From Ruminococcaceae bacterium UBA1741 (GTDB taxonomy: Bacteria; Bacillota; Clostridia; Oscillospirales; Acutalibacteraceae): 64,000 nucleotides of DNA. The stretch spans positions 71,203 to 135,202 of the forward strand of contig DCHX01000007.1 of assembly GCA_002315685.1 (NCBI GenBank), read 5' to 3'. Positions 52,574-61,905 of this stretch are shown here, one piece after another (positions within the stretch are counted from its first letter, which is position 1; each line of letters begins with the position of its first letter). Position numbers and translations under genes: made by a program. A model generated the notes under the pieces. The model searched no databases. It was not told where the DNA came from and saw nothing but the letters and a program-made list of their open reading frames with translations.

Positions 52574-54361
52574 ATGACTGAAAACAAGACTGTTATCAAG
52601 TGGCTTGATGAGATGAAAGCACTTCTAAATCCCGACAAAGTAATGTGGATTGACGGTAGTGAATCACAACTTGATGAGCTTCGTAAAGAGGCTGTTGCTA
52701 CCGGCGAAATGCTTAAACTTAATGAAGAAAAACTCCCGGGTTGTTATCTTCACAGAACTAAACCTAATGATGTTGCCCGTGTAGAAGACAGAACTTTTAT
52801 TTGCACAAGCGACAAGGATAATGCCGGTCCTACAAATAACTGGTGCGATCCGAAAGAAATGTATGAAAAGCTTTATAATATTGCAAGAGGTAGCTATAAG
52901 GGTAGAACTATGTATATTATCCCTTATTCAATGGGTCCTGTCGGTTCTCCGCTTGCAAAAATCGGTATCGAAATTACCGACTCTATCTATGTTGTTCTTA
53001 ATATGTCGATTATGACAAGAGTAGGCAATGAGGTTCTTAAAGTGTTAGGCGATAGCAACGATTGGGTTAGAGGCTTACACGCTAAATGTGATGTTGACCC
53101 TGAAAACCGTTATATTTGCCATTTCCCCGAGGATAACACTATCATTTCGGTAAACTCTGCTTACGGCGGTAATGTGCTTTTGGGTAAAAAGTGTTTTGCT
53201 TTGCGTATTGCTTCTTACCAAGGTTGGAAAGAGGGCTGGATGGCTGAACATATGCTTATTTTAGGTCTTCAAAATCCAAAGGGCGAAATTAAGTATGTTG
53301 CTGCTGCTTTCCCGTCCGCTTGCGGTAAAACAAACCTTGCTATGCTTATTCCGCCTGAATATCTTCATAAAAAAGGCTATAAGGTTTGGACGGTAGGCGA
53401 TGATATTGCTTGGATGAAGATAGGTCCCGACGGAAGACTTTATGCAATTAACCCCGAAAACGGTTTCTTCGGTGTTGCTCCCGGCACAAATGCTCATTCT
53501 AACTTTAATGCTCTCGAATCTACAAAGAAGAATACAATCTTTACTAATGTTTGCTTAAATCTTGATGATAATACTGTTTGGTGGGAAGGACTTGACAATA
53601 ATCCTCCGAAGAATGCTCTTAACTGGAAGGGCGAACCTTGGGATTATACCAAGTATGACAAAGCTAATAAGGTTGCAACCTCCGGTGCGCATCCTAACTC
53701 ACGCTTTACCGCTCCTGCAAAGAATTGTCCTTGCATTTCCGATGAATTTGATAAAGGTCAGGGCGTTCCGATTTCTGCTATTATCTTCGGCGGAAGACGC
53801 GCTAAATGTACTCCGCTTGTATATCAATCTAAGGATTGGGTAAACGGCGTATTTGTAGGTTCCGCTATGGCTTCTGAAACTACCGCCGCTGCTGCCGGTG
53901 CCGTTGGTGTTGTTCGCCGTGATCCTATGGCTATGCTTCCTTTCTGCGGATACCATATGGGCGACTACTTTGCTCATTGGCTTGAAATGGGCGAGAAGTT
54001 AGGCGATAAGGCTCCTAAAATCTTCAATGTCAACTGGTTCCGTACTGATGATGACGGTAACTTCTTGTGGCCTGGCTACGGCGACAACGCAAGAGTTCTT
54101 AACTGGATAGTTGATAGATGTGAAGGCAAGGCTGATGCCGTTGAAACTGCTATCGGTTATGTTCCGAAGCCTGAGGATATTGACCTTACTGACCTTGATA
54201 TGGATATTGATACTCTTAAATCAATTCTTGAAGTTGATAAGGATGTTTGGACAAAAGAGGCTGCCGAAATTGAAGAACACTATAAAAAGTTCGGCGACAG
54301 ACTCCCGAAAGAGCTTAAAGAACAGCTTGAAAATCTAAAATCAAACTTGAATAAGATGTAA
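52574..54361 (+). CDS. pckG: Phosphoenolpyruvate carboxykinase (GTP)
   Basis: Interconverts oxaloacetate and PEP with GTP/GDP. In anaerobes it often runs toward oxaloacetate for succinate formation. The 595-residue protein has SMGPVGSPLAKIGIEITDS, the GTP-type kinase-1 motif AFPSACGKTNLAM with its reactive Cys, the kinase-2 VGDDIAWM, and the GTP-specific segment near AMASETTAAAAG. The start ATG 52574 follows AAGGAGATATTTACA; the frame start at 52487 lies in the promoter. Codon choice and promoter suggest high expression. Single-gene unit. Confidence 0.95.
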   Translation: MTENKTVIKWLDEMKALLNPDKVMWIDGSESQLDELRKEAVATGEMLKLNEEKLPGCYLHRTKPNDVARVEDRTFICTSDKDNAGPTNNWCDPKEMYEKLYNIARGSYKGRTMYIIPYSMGPVGSPLAKIGIEITDSIYVVLNMSIMTRVGNEVLKVLGDSNDWVRGLHAKCDVDPENRYICHFPEDNTIISVNSAYGGNVLLGKKCFALRIASYQGWKEGWMAEHMLILGLQNPKGEIKYVAAAFPSACGKTNLAMLIPPEYLHKKGYKVWTVGDDIAWMKIGPDGRLYAINPENGFFGVAPGTNAHSNFNALESTKKNTIFTNVCLNLDDNTVWWEGLDNNPPKNALNWKGEPWDYTKYDKANKVATSGAHPNSRFTAPAKNCPCISDEFDKGQGVPISAIIFGGRRAKCTPLVYQSKDWVNGVFVGSAMASETTAAAAGAVGVVRRDPMAMLPFCGYHMGDYFAHWLEMGEKLGDKAPKIFNVNWFRTDDDGNFLWPGYGDNARVLNWIVDRCEGKADAVETAIGYVPKPEDIDLTDLDMDIDTLKSILEVDKDVWTKEAAEIEEHYKKFGDRLPKELKEQLENLKSNLNKM

Positions 54362-54374
54362 TTTAACATTATTT

Positions 54375-54409
54375 ATGCCGTGAGTAATTATTGCTTACGG
54401 CATTTTTTT
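54375..54409 (+). terminator. Terminator of pckG
   Basis: ATGCCGTGAG (54375-54384) with CTTACGGCAT (54394-54403), one mismatch, then TTTTTT. Confidence 0.85.
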
Positions 54410-54421
54410 ATTCTAATAGTA

Positions 54422-54469
54422 TTGACTTTTTCAAAAAAGGTATTATAATAAAGGTCAAAGAAGGTCAAA
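54422..54469 (+). promoter_or_regulatory. Promoter and CtsR operator of the ctsR operon
   Basis: TTGACT (54422-54427), 16-bp spacer, TATAAT (54444-54449). Right after it lies the tandem heptad GGTCAAA-GAA-GGTCAAA (54453-54469), the exact CtsR box. The repressor would cover the transcription start. Confidence 0.95.
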
Positions 54470-54482
54470 AAGGTGTGGGTGT

Positions 54483-54935
54483 ATGAAAATCAGCGACTTA
54501 ATAACCGAAGAAATAATTAGAATGTTAAACGAATCCGAACAAAGCACTGCCGAAATTCAAAGAAACGAATTTGCGAATTTAATAGGTTGTGCACCGAGTC
54601 AAATCAACTATGTTTTATCGTCAAGATTTACTCCTGAACACGGATATATTATCGACAGCCGTCGTGGCGGAGGCGGATATATAAGAATTAAAAGGGTAGT
54701 AATGAATCATTCTTCCGCTATAATGCATATAATAAATTCAATAGGCGATTCAATAGATTCTTTAAGTACAAGGGTTTTAATAGAAAACTGTGTTGAAACC
54801 GCTCTTATTGATAAAGAAAATGCTAAAATTATGGCTGCGGCGGTTTCTAATAATGTTATGCGTGCAGTAGCCGTTGAAGGCAGAGATTTTCTTCGTGCGG
54901 CAATACTTAAAGAAATGTTTTTGGTATTATTATAA
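54483..54935 (+). CDS. ctsR: Class III heat-shock repressor CtsR
   Basis: Represses clp genes until heat or McsB releases it. The 150-residue protein has an N-terminal winged helix (SDLITEEIIRML..., QINYVLSSRFTPEHGYIIDSRRGGGGYIRI in parts) whose RGGGGY wing is the heat-sensing Gly-rich loop, and the C-terminal dimer domain (about 80-150). AAGGTGTGGGTGT precedes the ATG. First of ctsR-mcsA-mcsB-clpC, with the CtsR box in its promoter: autoregulated. Confidence 0.95.
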   Translation: MKISDLITEEIIRMLNESEQSTAEIQRNEFANLIGCAPSQINYVLSSRFTPEHGYIIDSRRGGGGYIRIKRVVMNHSSAIMHIINSIGDSIDSLSTRVLIENCVETALIDKENAKIMAAAVSNNVMRAVAVEGRDFLRAAILKEMFLVLL

Positions 54936-54947
54936 AGGGATGATTTT

Positions 54948-55436
54948 ATGCTTTGCGATAAGTGCAAGAAAAATGTAGCTACAACTCACATTAAAACCGT
55001 AATTAACGGTCAGGTTACTAATACTCATTTATGTGGCGAATGTGCTATGTATGAGGGTATTTCGTCATACAAGCCTACAAATATTGCAGATATGCTACTT
55101 TCGGTTTTTGATGACGAAAAATTTATTGATACACAAAAAAAGAATATAAAAAAGTGTTCTCTTTGCGGTACAACCTTTCAGGAAATTGCGAATAACGGAA
55201 AAGTCGGTTGCGGTGAATGTTACAAGACTTTTTTTGAAGAATTATTGCCTTATATTAAGAGAATCCACGGTAGCACGAAACATATTGCGACTGATAACCT
55301 TAACGCCCATTTTGAAAACAAAAATGATGATATAAATAAACTTAAAGAAAAATTAAAAATCTTAATAAAAGAGGAACGCTTTGAGGAAGCGGCTGAAATC
55401 AGAGATAAAATCAAAGAATCAGAAAGGAAAGAATAA
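54948..55436 (+). CDS. mcsA: McsA, activator of the McsB arginine kinase
   Basis: Stimulates McsB and helps regulate CtsR. The 162-residue protein has two zinc modules, CDKCKKN...CGEC (about 3-32) and CSLCG...CGEC (about 66-94), and a C-terminal UVR motif (LKEKLKILIKEERFEEAAEIRDKI in part). GGGATGATTTT precedes the ATG. Confidence 0.92.
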   Translation: MLCDKCKKNVATTHIKTVINGQVTNTHLCGECAMYEGISSYKPTNIADMLLSVFDDEKFIDTQKKNIKKCSLCGTTFQEIANNGKVGCGECYKTFFEELLPYIKRIHGSTKHIATDNLNAHFENKNDDINKLKEKLKILIKEERFEEAAEIRDKIKESERKE

Positions 55437-55438
55437 TT

Positions 55439-56446
55439 ATGGGCTATTGGTTTAATGATGCTTGTGATAACAACGGTATTATTATAAGTACCCGTGTAAG
55501 ATTCGCGAGAAATATTAAAGAATTTCCTTTTCCTTCAAGAATGGATGACGACAAAAAGCTTGAATTAAACAAAAAAATCAAATCGGTTATTGATAACAGT
55601 GATAATAAGCTGTTGAAAGAACTCAAATTTATTTATATGAGCGATATTCCCGAGATTGAAAGATATTCAATGGTAGAGCGGCATATAATTAGTAAAGATT
55701 TTGCTTCAAATCCTAAAAATAGGTCAATAATTATATCAAATGATGAAAGCATTTCGGTAATGATAGGCGAGGAAGACCATATCAGGATACAGGTCTTAAA
55801 ATCGGGATTTGACATTGACGATACTTATAAAATCGCCAAAGAGGTTGATAATGCAATTATTAGTTGCCTTCCGATTGCTTATGATGAACGGCTTGGATTT
55901 TTAACCGAATGTCCTACTAATTTAGGTACAGGTCTTAGAGTATCGGTAATGATGCACTTGCCGTTATTAGAGGCAACGGGTAGGATTTCGTATCTTGCGG
56001 ATTCAATAAATAAAATCGGATTTACCGTAAGAGGAATGTATGGCGAGGGTAGTAAGGCGGTATCTTCTTTATATCAGATTTCAAATCAAATTACACTCGG
56101 TATCACCGAACAAAATGCAATGGATAATTTGAAATCTATCGTAAAGCAACTGATAGAAAAAGAAAAGGCTTGTTTAGAGCTTATTGATATGATAAAGCTC
56201 GAAGATAAGTGTATGCGTTCACTTGCAATACTGAAAGGTGCCCGTATTATTTCAAGCGAAGAAATGATGGAGCATTTAAGCAATGTCCTTTTGGGTATAT
56301 CATCATCAATTATTAAAGACAACATACTTCCTATGAAGCTTTTTGTTGAAGGTCAACCCTCAATGTTAATGTCAAAATACGGAGATTTAACTCCGAATGA
56401 GCGTGATATTAAAAGAGCGGAAATGATTAGAGAATATTTATCATAA
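55439..56446 (+). CDS. mcsB: Protein arginine kinase McsB
   Basis: Phosphorylates arginines on damaged proteins and CtsR, marking them for ClpC-ClpP. The 335-residue protein has the guanido-kinase fold: STRVRFARNI at the start, the catalytic Cys segment LTECPTNLGTGLRVSVMMHLP (in parts), and ARRG-like loop FTVRGMYGEGS. It ends with the conserved YGDLTPNERDIKRA. The ATG is 2 bp after mcsA; GAAAGGAAAG precedes it. Confidence 0.94.
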   Translation: MGYWFNDACDNNGIIISTRVRFARNIKEFPFPSRMDDDKKLELNKKIKSVIDNSDNKLLKELKFIYMSDIPEIERYSMVERHIISKDFASNPKNRSIIISNDESISVMIGEEDHIRIQVLKSGFDIDDTYKIAKEVDNAIISCLPIAYDERLGFLTECPTNLGTGLRVSVMMHLPLLEATGRISYLADSINKIGFTVRGMYGEGSKAVSSLYQISNQITLGITEQNAMDNLKSIVKQLIEKEKACLELIDMIKLEDKCMRSLAILKGARIISSEEMMEHLSNVLLGISSSIIKDNILPMKLFVEGQPSMLMSKYGDLTPNERDIKRAEMIREYLS

Positions 56447-56462
56447 ATTCAGGTGAATTTTT

Positions 56463-58901
56463 ATGAAGTACAATTTTAACGGTTTTACGGAAAAAGCAAA
56501 CGAAGCATTAAATAATGCTATTAGTTGTGCTGAGGAAATGGGACATACCTATGTCGGAAGCGAACATTTGCTACTCGGTATTTTGATGGTAGGTAGCGGT
56601 GTGGCTTACGAAGCGCTTACTTCCAAGGGACTTACAGCCGAAAAAGTGCGTGAAAGAATTGAAAAAGAAATCGGTGTGGGCACGCCTACAAAACTAACTC
56701 CCGACCACTTTACCCCAAGAGCTAAAAGAGCCATTGAGGTTTCTATTGCCGGATGCAATAATATCGGTAAAAAATATGTCGGTACCGAATATTTGCTTAT
56801 AGGTATTTTAAGTGATACCGATAGCTATGCTATAAGGTTTATCAGTGAACTATCGGTAGATGTCGGCAATTTGACCCAAGATTTAATAGAATCATTCGGA
56901 TTTGACGGTGAAACAAGCCATTACTCCTCGCCGAAAGGTAAAGAAAGCAAAAAAACCGACAATATTGATAAATACAGTATAGATTTAACACAAGAGGCTA
57001 AAAAGGGTAAAATAGACCCTGTTATCGGCCGTGAAAAAGAAATTGAAAGAATAATACAAATTCTTTGCAGAAGAACTAAAAACAACCCCTGTTTAATCGG
57101 AGAACCTGGTGTCGGAAAAACGGCTGTTGTTGAGGGACTTGCACAAAAAATCGTTGACGGCGATGTGCCGGAGGCATTGCTTAATAAACGGCTGTTATCT
57201 CTAAATCTTACCGGTATGGTAGCCGGTACGAAATACAGAGGCGATTTCGAGGAAAGAATAAAAGCCGTAATTGATGAGGCGGTAAAATCCGATAATATAA
57301 TTTTATTTATTGATGAAGTTCATACAATTATAGGTGCCGGTTCTGCCGAAGGCTCTACCGATGCCGCAAATATTTTGAAACCGTCTTTGGCAAGAGGGGA
57401 TTTTCAGTTAATAGGTGCTACAACTATAAGTGAATACCGTAAAAATATTGAAAAAGACCCTGCGCTTGAACGCCGTTTTCAGCCGTTGCAGGTTGACGAG
57501 CCTTCAATAGATGACTCAATAAAAATCCTTAAAGGGCTTAAAGATAAGTATGAGGCTCACCACAATGTTACAATAACCGATAGTGCTATCGAGGCGGCTG
57601 TAAAGCTTTCTTCAAGATATATAACCGATAGATTTTTACCCGATAAAGCCATTGACCTTATTGATGAAGCTTCTTCAAGAGTCAGACTTTCCTCAACAAA
57701 GGCTCCCGATGAGCTTAAAATAATTGAGGACAAGATAAGCTCTATTGATGCCGAAAAGGAAGAAGCTATAAACTCACAAGAGTTCGAGCGTGCGGCAAAG
57801 CTTCGTGATGAAGAAAACTCCTTAAAATCAAAGCGTGATGCGATTAAAACGAAGTGGAAAAGCGATAATGTTCATACCTCCGGTTGCGTCAGCGAAGAAA
57901 GTATCGCCGAAATTGTTTCCTCGTCAACAGGTATTCCCGTTTCTAATCTGACAAAAGAGGAAAGCGAAAGACTTTTAGGTCTTGAAGATGAACTCCATAA
58001 CCGTATAATAGGACAAAATGAGGCGGTAACCGCTGTTGCAAAGGCAATTAGGCGAGGTAGGGTAGGACTTAAAGACCCTAATAGACCGATAGGCTCGTTT
58101 ATTTTCTTAGGACCTACGGGTGTAGGCAAGACCGAGCTTTGTAAAGCACTTGCGGTTTCTATGTTCGGTAGCGAAGATATGATGATTAGACTTGATATGT
58201 CCGAATATATGGAAAAACACACAGTATCAAGACTTGTCGGCTCTCCTCCGGGATATGTTGGCTTTGAGGAGGGAGGTCAGCTTACCGAAAAGGTAAGAAG
58301 AAAGCCCTATTCGGTAATTTTGTTTGACGAAATCGAAAAAGCGCATCCTGATGTATTCAATATACTCCTTCAAATTCTTGAAGACGGTATTTTGACCGAT
58401 TCTCAGGGCAGAACAGTTAATTTCAAAAATACGATTATTATTATGACTTCAAATATCGGTGCAAGGCTTTTGACCGAAAAACGAATTTCGTTCGGATTCG
58501 GCGACCAAATCGAAGAAAGCGACAATACCGATGTTAAAGAAAAGGTGCTAAATGAACTTAAAGGCTCATTTAGACCTGAATTTATAAATCGTGTTGATGA
58601 CATTATAGTGTTTAGCAAACTTAAAAAAGAGGAAATAAAGCAAATTGCCCGAAATATGCTAAGCTCGTTAAATGACAGACTGAATTCACTGCAAATATCC
58701 GTAGAGTTTTCCGAAAACGCCCTAAACCGCTTGTCTGATATTGGTTTTGACCCGATATACGGCGCAAGACCGCTCAGAAGAGTAATCGCAACGAAAATTG
58801 AGGATGCTTTAAGCGAAAAAATACTTGACGGAAGTATTGTAAACAACGACAAAGTAGTTTGCGACTTTTCTGACGACGAGTTTGTTTTTAATAAGCAATA
58901 A
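56463..58901 (+). CDS. clpC: ATP-dependent unfoldase ClpC
   Basis: Hexameric AAA+ unfoldase that feeds proteins to ClpP. The 812-residue protein has the double Clp N-domain (about 1-145), D1 with GEPGVGKTAVVEGLAQ, the UVR/M-domain (near DKISSIDAEKEEAINSQEFERAA), D2 with FLGPTGVGKTELCKAL, and the C-terminal D2-small domain. The 3' end is followed by a terminator. GGTGAATTTTT precedes the ATG. Last gene of the CtsR-controlled operon. Confidence 0.96.
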   Translation: MKYNFNGFTEKANEALNNAISCAEEMGHTYVGSEHLLLGILMVGSGVAYEALTSKGLTAEKVRERIEKEIGVGTPTKLTPDHFTPRAKRAIEVSIAGCNNIGKKYVGTEYLLIGILSDTDSYAIRFISELSVDVGNLTQDLIESFGFDGETSHYSSPKGKESKKTDNIDKYSIDLTQEAKKGKIDPVIGREKEIERIIQILCRRTKNNPCLIGEPGVGKTAVVEGLAQKIVDGDVPEALLNKRLLSLNLTGMVAGTKYRGDFEERIKAVIDEAVKSDNIILFIDEVHTIIGAGSAEGSTDAANILKPSLARGDFQLIGATTISEYRKNIEKDPALERRFQPLQVDEPSIDDSIKILKGLKDKYEAHHNVTITDSAIEAAVKLSSRYITDRFLPDKAIDLIDEASSRVRLSSTKAPDELKIIEDKISSIDAEKEEAINSQEFERAAKLRDEENSLKSKRDAIKTKWKSDNVHTSGCVSEESIAEIVSSSTGIPVSNLTKEESERLLGLEDELHNRIIGQNEAVTAVAKAIRRGRVGLKDPNRPIGSFIFLGPTGVGKTELCKALAVSMFGSEDMMIRLDMSEYMEKHTVSRLVGSPPGYVGFEEGGQLTEKVRRKPYSVILFDEIEKAHPDVFNILLQILEDGILTDSQGRTVNFKNTIIIMTSNIGARLLTEKRISFGFGDQIEESDNTDVKEKVLNELKGSFRPEFINRVDDIIVFSKLKKEEIKQIARNMLSSLNDRLNSLQISVEFSENALNRLSDIGFDPIYGARPLRRVIATKIEDALSEKILDGSIVNNDKVVCDFSDDEFVFNKQ

Positions 58902-58914
58902 TATGTATAAACTA

Positions 58915-58945
58915 AAAGATGGCCGGAATTTCCGACCATCTTTCT
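58915..58945. terminator. Bidirectional terminator between clpC and the DUF378 gene
   Basis: AAAGATGG-C-CGGAA (58915-58928) with TTCCG-A-CCATCTTT (58930-58943). Confidence 0.85.
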
Positions 58946-59164
58946 TTAATGTGCAATAACCGTTTCGTCTTCGTTTCTCCATAAAAGCGAAATACACCAA
59001 ACACCCGCAAGAGCAATTACGGTATAAATTATTCTTGCTAAAATTGTATCACTTCCGCCGAAAATCCAAGCGACAAGGTCAAATTGGAAAAGACCAACCA
59101 AACCCCAGTTTAGAGAGCCGATTATTGATAATGCAAGACAAATCTTATCAAACACAAATTTCAC
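58946..59164 (-). CDS. DUF378 family membrane protein
   Basis: A 72-residue protein with two membrane helices (about 6-27 and 41-61) and the family motif GSLNWGLVGLFQFDLVAWIFG. Its role is not established. GAGGTGAAATTT precedes the ATG. It lies downstream of the spore-protein gene on the same strand; a terminator between them makes it a separate unit. Confidence 0.9.
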   Translation of the reverse strand: MKFVFDKICLALSIIGSLNWGLVGLFQFDLVAWIFGGSDTILARIIYTVIALAGVWCISLLWRNEDETVIAH

Positions 59165-59225
59165 CTCTTAAATTTTTATGCAAATATATTATGCACAAAA
59201 ATAAAAAATAATAATCACTTTTCTT

Positions 59226-59263
59226 AAAAAAGCACCTATCGGTTACTACCGGTAGGCGCTTTA
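59226..59263 (-). terminator. Terminator of the SASP gene
   Basis: On the minus strand: AAAGCGCCTACCGGT pairs with ACCGATAGGTGCTTT with two mismatches, then TTT. Confidence 0.75.
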
Positions 59264-59281
59264 TAAATAAAGGTCTTAAAA

Positions 59282-59461
59282 TTACTTCATACTGTTTTCG
59301 TAAGATTCGATCATCTTTTTAACCATCTGACCGCCTACCGAACCTGCTTGCTTTGAAGTAAGATCACCGTTGTAACCGTCTTTGAGGTTTACACCAACTT
59401 CGTTAGCAGCTTCCATCTTGAAACGATTAAGAGCACTTTTAGCAGCTGAATTCTTAGCCAT
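59282..59461 (-). CDS. Alpha/beta-type small acid-soluble spore protein
   Basis: A 59-residue protein that coats DNA in the dormant spore. The translation starts MAKNSAAKSALNRFKMEAAN, has the GPR protease site region KMEAANEVGVNL, and the second conserved block LTSKQAGSVGGQMVKKMIE. GAGGGGTGAAAAAGT precedes the ATG. It is direct evidence that this organism comes from a spore-forming lineage. Forespore sigma-G transcription is expected; I could not find a convincing sigma-G promoter. Confidence 0.93.
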   Translation of the reverse strand: MAKNSAAKSALNRFKMEAANEVGVNLKDGYNGDLTSKQAGSVGGQMVKKMIESYENSMK

Positions 59462-59581
59462 ACTTTTTCACCCCTCATATATCTTATCTGCGTTTGCAAA
59501 AATATTTTGTGCTTTTGAAGCTTAAATATTAAAGGTAAAATATGCTCGACTTGGAAAGTAATTACTTATGTTAAAAATTAC

Positions 59582-59609
59582 TTGAAAAAATAGGAAAATA
59601 TGTTATAAT
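59582..59609 (+). promoter_or_regulatory. Promoter of the sensor kinase operon
   Basis: TTGAAA (59582-59587), 16-bp spacer, TATAAT (59604-59609). The strand between 59462 and 59581 otherwise shows only the upstream region of the spore gene. Confidence 0.75.
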
Positions 59610-59629
59610 TTGTCGTATGGGGGGATTTG

Positions 59630-61018
59630 ATGCAATCTAATGATAAAATTATTAAAAAAATATGGAAAGAATGTGTCTCGGGCGTTGTGTTTGTGCAACT
59701 TGCCTTTTTAATTTCTATCATTTTTTTCTGTAAGATGTTTGACTTGTTTTCAATGGAACAAATGAGCATTATGAACATTGTATTGAACTGCGTAACGCTT
59801 ATTATGAATATTTTTATGTATTGGAGTTGCTTGCAGGCTGGAAAGCTTGATAGAATATCTACGGCTTTTTTGTTAGTTTTAGTTGTAAATTCCGTTTATA
59901 ACTATCTTGATGCGGCAATTTTATTAGTTTCGGGACATTCCGAATACGCCGGTTTCTGTTACACTCTTAATTTGCTTTATTACCTTTGTCCTATTGCAAT
60001 GTCCTATGTTTTTTGGCTGTTTTTATTAGCGTTTACGGCACCTAATGCGGTACGAAAAGTAAAACCTTGGTCTATTGCCGTAATAGTTTTGACTATTATT
60101 GCCGTTTTAATGGTTTTCGGTAATATCTTCGGCGATTATTACTTTACGGTTAATTCAAACGGCGTATATGTGAAAAATCTTGACACATATTATATCAGTA
60201 TGATTATACCTACAATTATTTTTATTTTGTGTACGGTATTTATTATTCTTCAAAAGACTACACTTAATAATAAAATAATTCTTATTTCATATACTTTACT
60301 ACCTTATATTTGCAGTTATTTTATGCAAAAGAAATTCAATTACACCTTTAATCCTATATTCTCGTTTGTGTCTGTGTTCTATATTTACAGTAATTTGTAT
60401 ATACTTCGTGAAAGACAGCTTGCCCAAAAACACCGTGAGCTTGCCGAATCAAAAATAAATTCACTTTTACTCCAAATAAATCCGCATTTTATTTATAACA
60501 CATTAGGTTCGGTTTCGAGTATGTGCTATGACGAGCCCGAAAAAGCCCGTGATTTGTTGGTTAAGTTTTCAAGTTACCTTCGCAACAATTTCAGTGAAAT
60601 GGCTAACAAGACACTTATACCGATAAGTGAAGAAATATCACATCTTAAAAATTATGTAGAAATCGAAAAAGAGCGTTTCCCCGATGTAAATTTCAATATT
60701 GAAATTAAATCAACCGATTTTATGATTCCGAGTCTTTCTATTCAACCGCTTGTTGAAAATGCTATTTCTCACGGCCTTATGGGTAGAGAAGAGGGTGGCT
60801 CGGTAAGCGTTCTTACATACCAAGATACGAGATATTATTATGTTGAGGTTGAAGATGACGGCGTAGGCTTTGACAAAATTGAGAAGAACGACGGCAAAAA
60901 TCATATCGGTATTCAAAATGTTGAAAGCCGTCTTCAAATGCTTTGCGAGGGAGAATTATTTGTTAAGAGTAAAGTGAATGTGGGTACTACTTCGCTTATT
61001 CGTATTCCTATTAAATAA
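59630..61018 (+). CDS. LytS/YehU-type sensor histidine kinase
   Basis: A 462-residue membrane kinase. Six or seven hydrophobic helices (about 15-270) make the sensor part. The cytoplasmic His_kinase domain has the phospho-acceptor in LLQINPHFIYNTLGS (His286), the N-box in IQPLVENAISHGL, and the G-box DDGVGF and HIGIQNVESRLQM. GGGGGGATTTG precedes ATG 59630. The partner response regulator follows 14 bp downstream. The signal is not known; a pilus link is inferred from the neighbours. Confidence 0.9.
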   Translation: MQSNDKIIKKIWKECVSGVVFVQLAFLISIIFFCKMFDLFSMEQMSIMNIVLNCVTLIMNIFMYWSCLQAGKLDRISTAFLLVLVVNSVYNYLDAAILLVSGHSEYAGFCYTLNLLYYLCPIAMSYVFWLFLLAFTAPNAVRKVKPWSIAVIVLTIIAVLMVFGNIFGDYYFTVNSNGVYVKNLDTYYISMIIPTIIFILCTVFIILQKTTLNNKIILISYTLLPYICSYFMQKKFNYTFNPIFSFVSVFYIYSNLYILRERQLAQKHRELAESKINSLLLQINPHFIYNTLGSVSSMCYDEPEKARDLLVKFSSYLRNNFSEMANKTLIPISEEISHLKNYVEIEKERFPDVNFNIEIKSTDFMIPSLSIQPLVENAISHGLMGREEGGSVSVLTYQDTRYYYVEVEDDGVGFDKIEKNDGKNHIGIQNVESRLQMLCEGELFVKSKVNVGTTSLIRIPIK

Positions 61019-61032
61019 AAGGAGGGTAACTT

Positions 61033-61812
61033 ATGTTGGCGCTTTGTGTTGACGATGAAGCACCTTTGCTTGCCGAGCTTGTCCGTTCGGTTTCCGCTTC
61101 TGACGATATAACCGAGATTGTGCAATTTCGGTTTTCTTCAAAGGCTTTTGAGTGGGCAAAAGAAAACAAGCCCGACATTGCCTTTCTTGATGTTCAACTA
61201 AGAGGCTCTACCGGCATTGAACTTGCAGATAAACTTAAAACGCTTTATCCCGACCTACCTATTATTTTTTGTACCGGTCATAAGGAATATGCTTATGATG
61301 CGATGCAGCTTCACGCATCGGGCTATGTTCTGAAACCCGTTACTCCCGATGCTATTCAAAAAGAACTTGATGTAGTTGTTAAAAAAGGCGGTAAAACCGA
61401 TAAGCTTACCGTTAATTGCTTTGGTACATTTGATGTGCTGAAAGACGGTAAATCTCTTTCTTTTTCCCGTAAAAAATCAAAGGAAGTTTTTGCTTATTTA
61501 ATTGACCGTAGGGGAGCAAGTGTAACCGCAAAAGAAATGTGCGCCGTTTTATGGGAAGACAGCGACGATTTTGAAAAGAATGTTTTGTATCTTTATAAGC
61601 TTATTGCCGATTTGAAAAATACCCTTACCGAATCGGGATTTCCCGAGCTGTTTATTAGGCAAAACTATAATTACTCGATTAACACGCAACAAATTGACTG
61701 CGACTATTATAAATATTTAGACGGCGACCAAAAGGCAAAAAATAAATTTACGGGCGAATATATGTCGCAATATTCTTGGGCGGAGGATACTTTGGCATTA
61801 TTATATGAATAA
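61033..61812 (+). CDS. Response regulator with a SARP-like DNA-binding domain
   Basis: A 259-residue regulator. The receiver domain (about 1-115) has the acidic DDEA, the phospho-site Asp53 in FLDVQLRG, Thr81 and Lys101 in VLKPVT. The output (about 125-225; FGTFDVLKDGKSLSFSRKKSKEVFAYLIDRRGA in part) resembles the OmpR-like winged helix of SARP/BTAD proteins, and not the LytTR domain usually paired with LytS kinases. The last 30 residues (GEYMSQYSWAEDTLALL) look like the start of a BTAD helix but the rest is missing. AAAGGAGGGTAACTT precedes the ATG. Confidence 0.85.
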   Translation: MLALCVDDEAPLLAELVRSVSASDDITEIVQFRFSSKAFEWAKENKPDIAFLDVQLRGSTGIELADKLKTLYPDLPIIFCTGHKEYAYDAMQLHASGYVLKPVTPDAIQKELDVVVKKGGKTDKLTVNCFGTFDVLKDGKSLSFSRKKSKEVFAYLIDRRGASVTAKEMCAVLWEDSDDFEKNVLYLYKLIADLKNTLTESGFPELFIRQNYNYSINTQQIDCDYYKYLDGDQKAKNKFTGEYMSQYSWAEDTLALLYE

Positions 61813-61905
61813 TTTTTTAATTTGTATATGCCTATTTTTTAACTTTTTTGCATACTATTTAGGGTGCTTCAAAAAAATTAAAAAAATTTTTTGAAATTTT
61901 TTATT

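Noticed and set aside
59462..59581. Sigma-G promoter of the spore protein gene
   Set aside because: GCATA-like and CATA-like words occur but not with the proper spacing, so I do not claim one.
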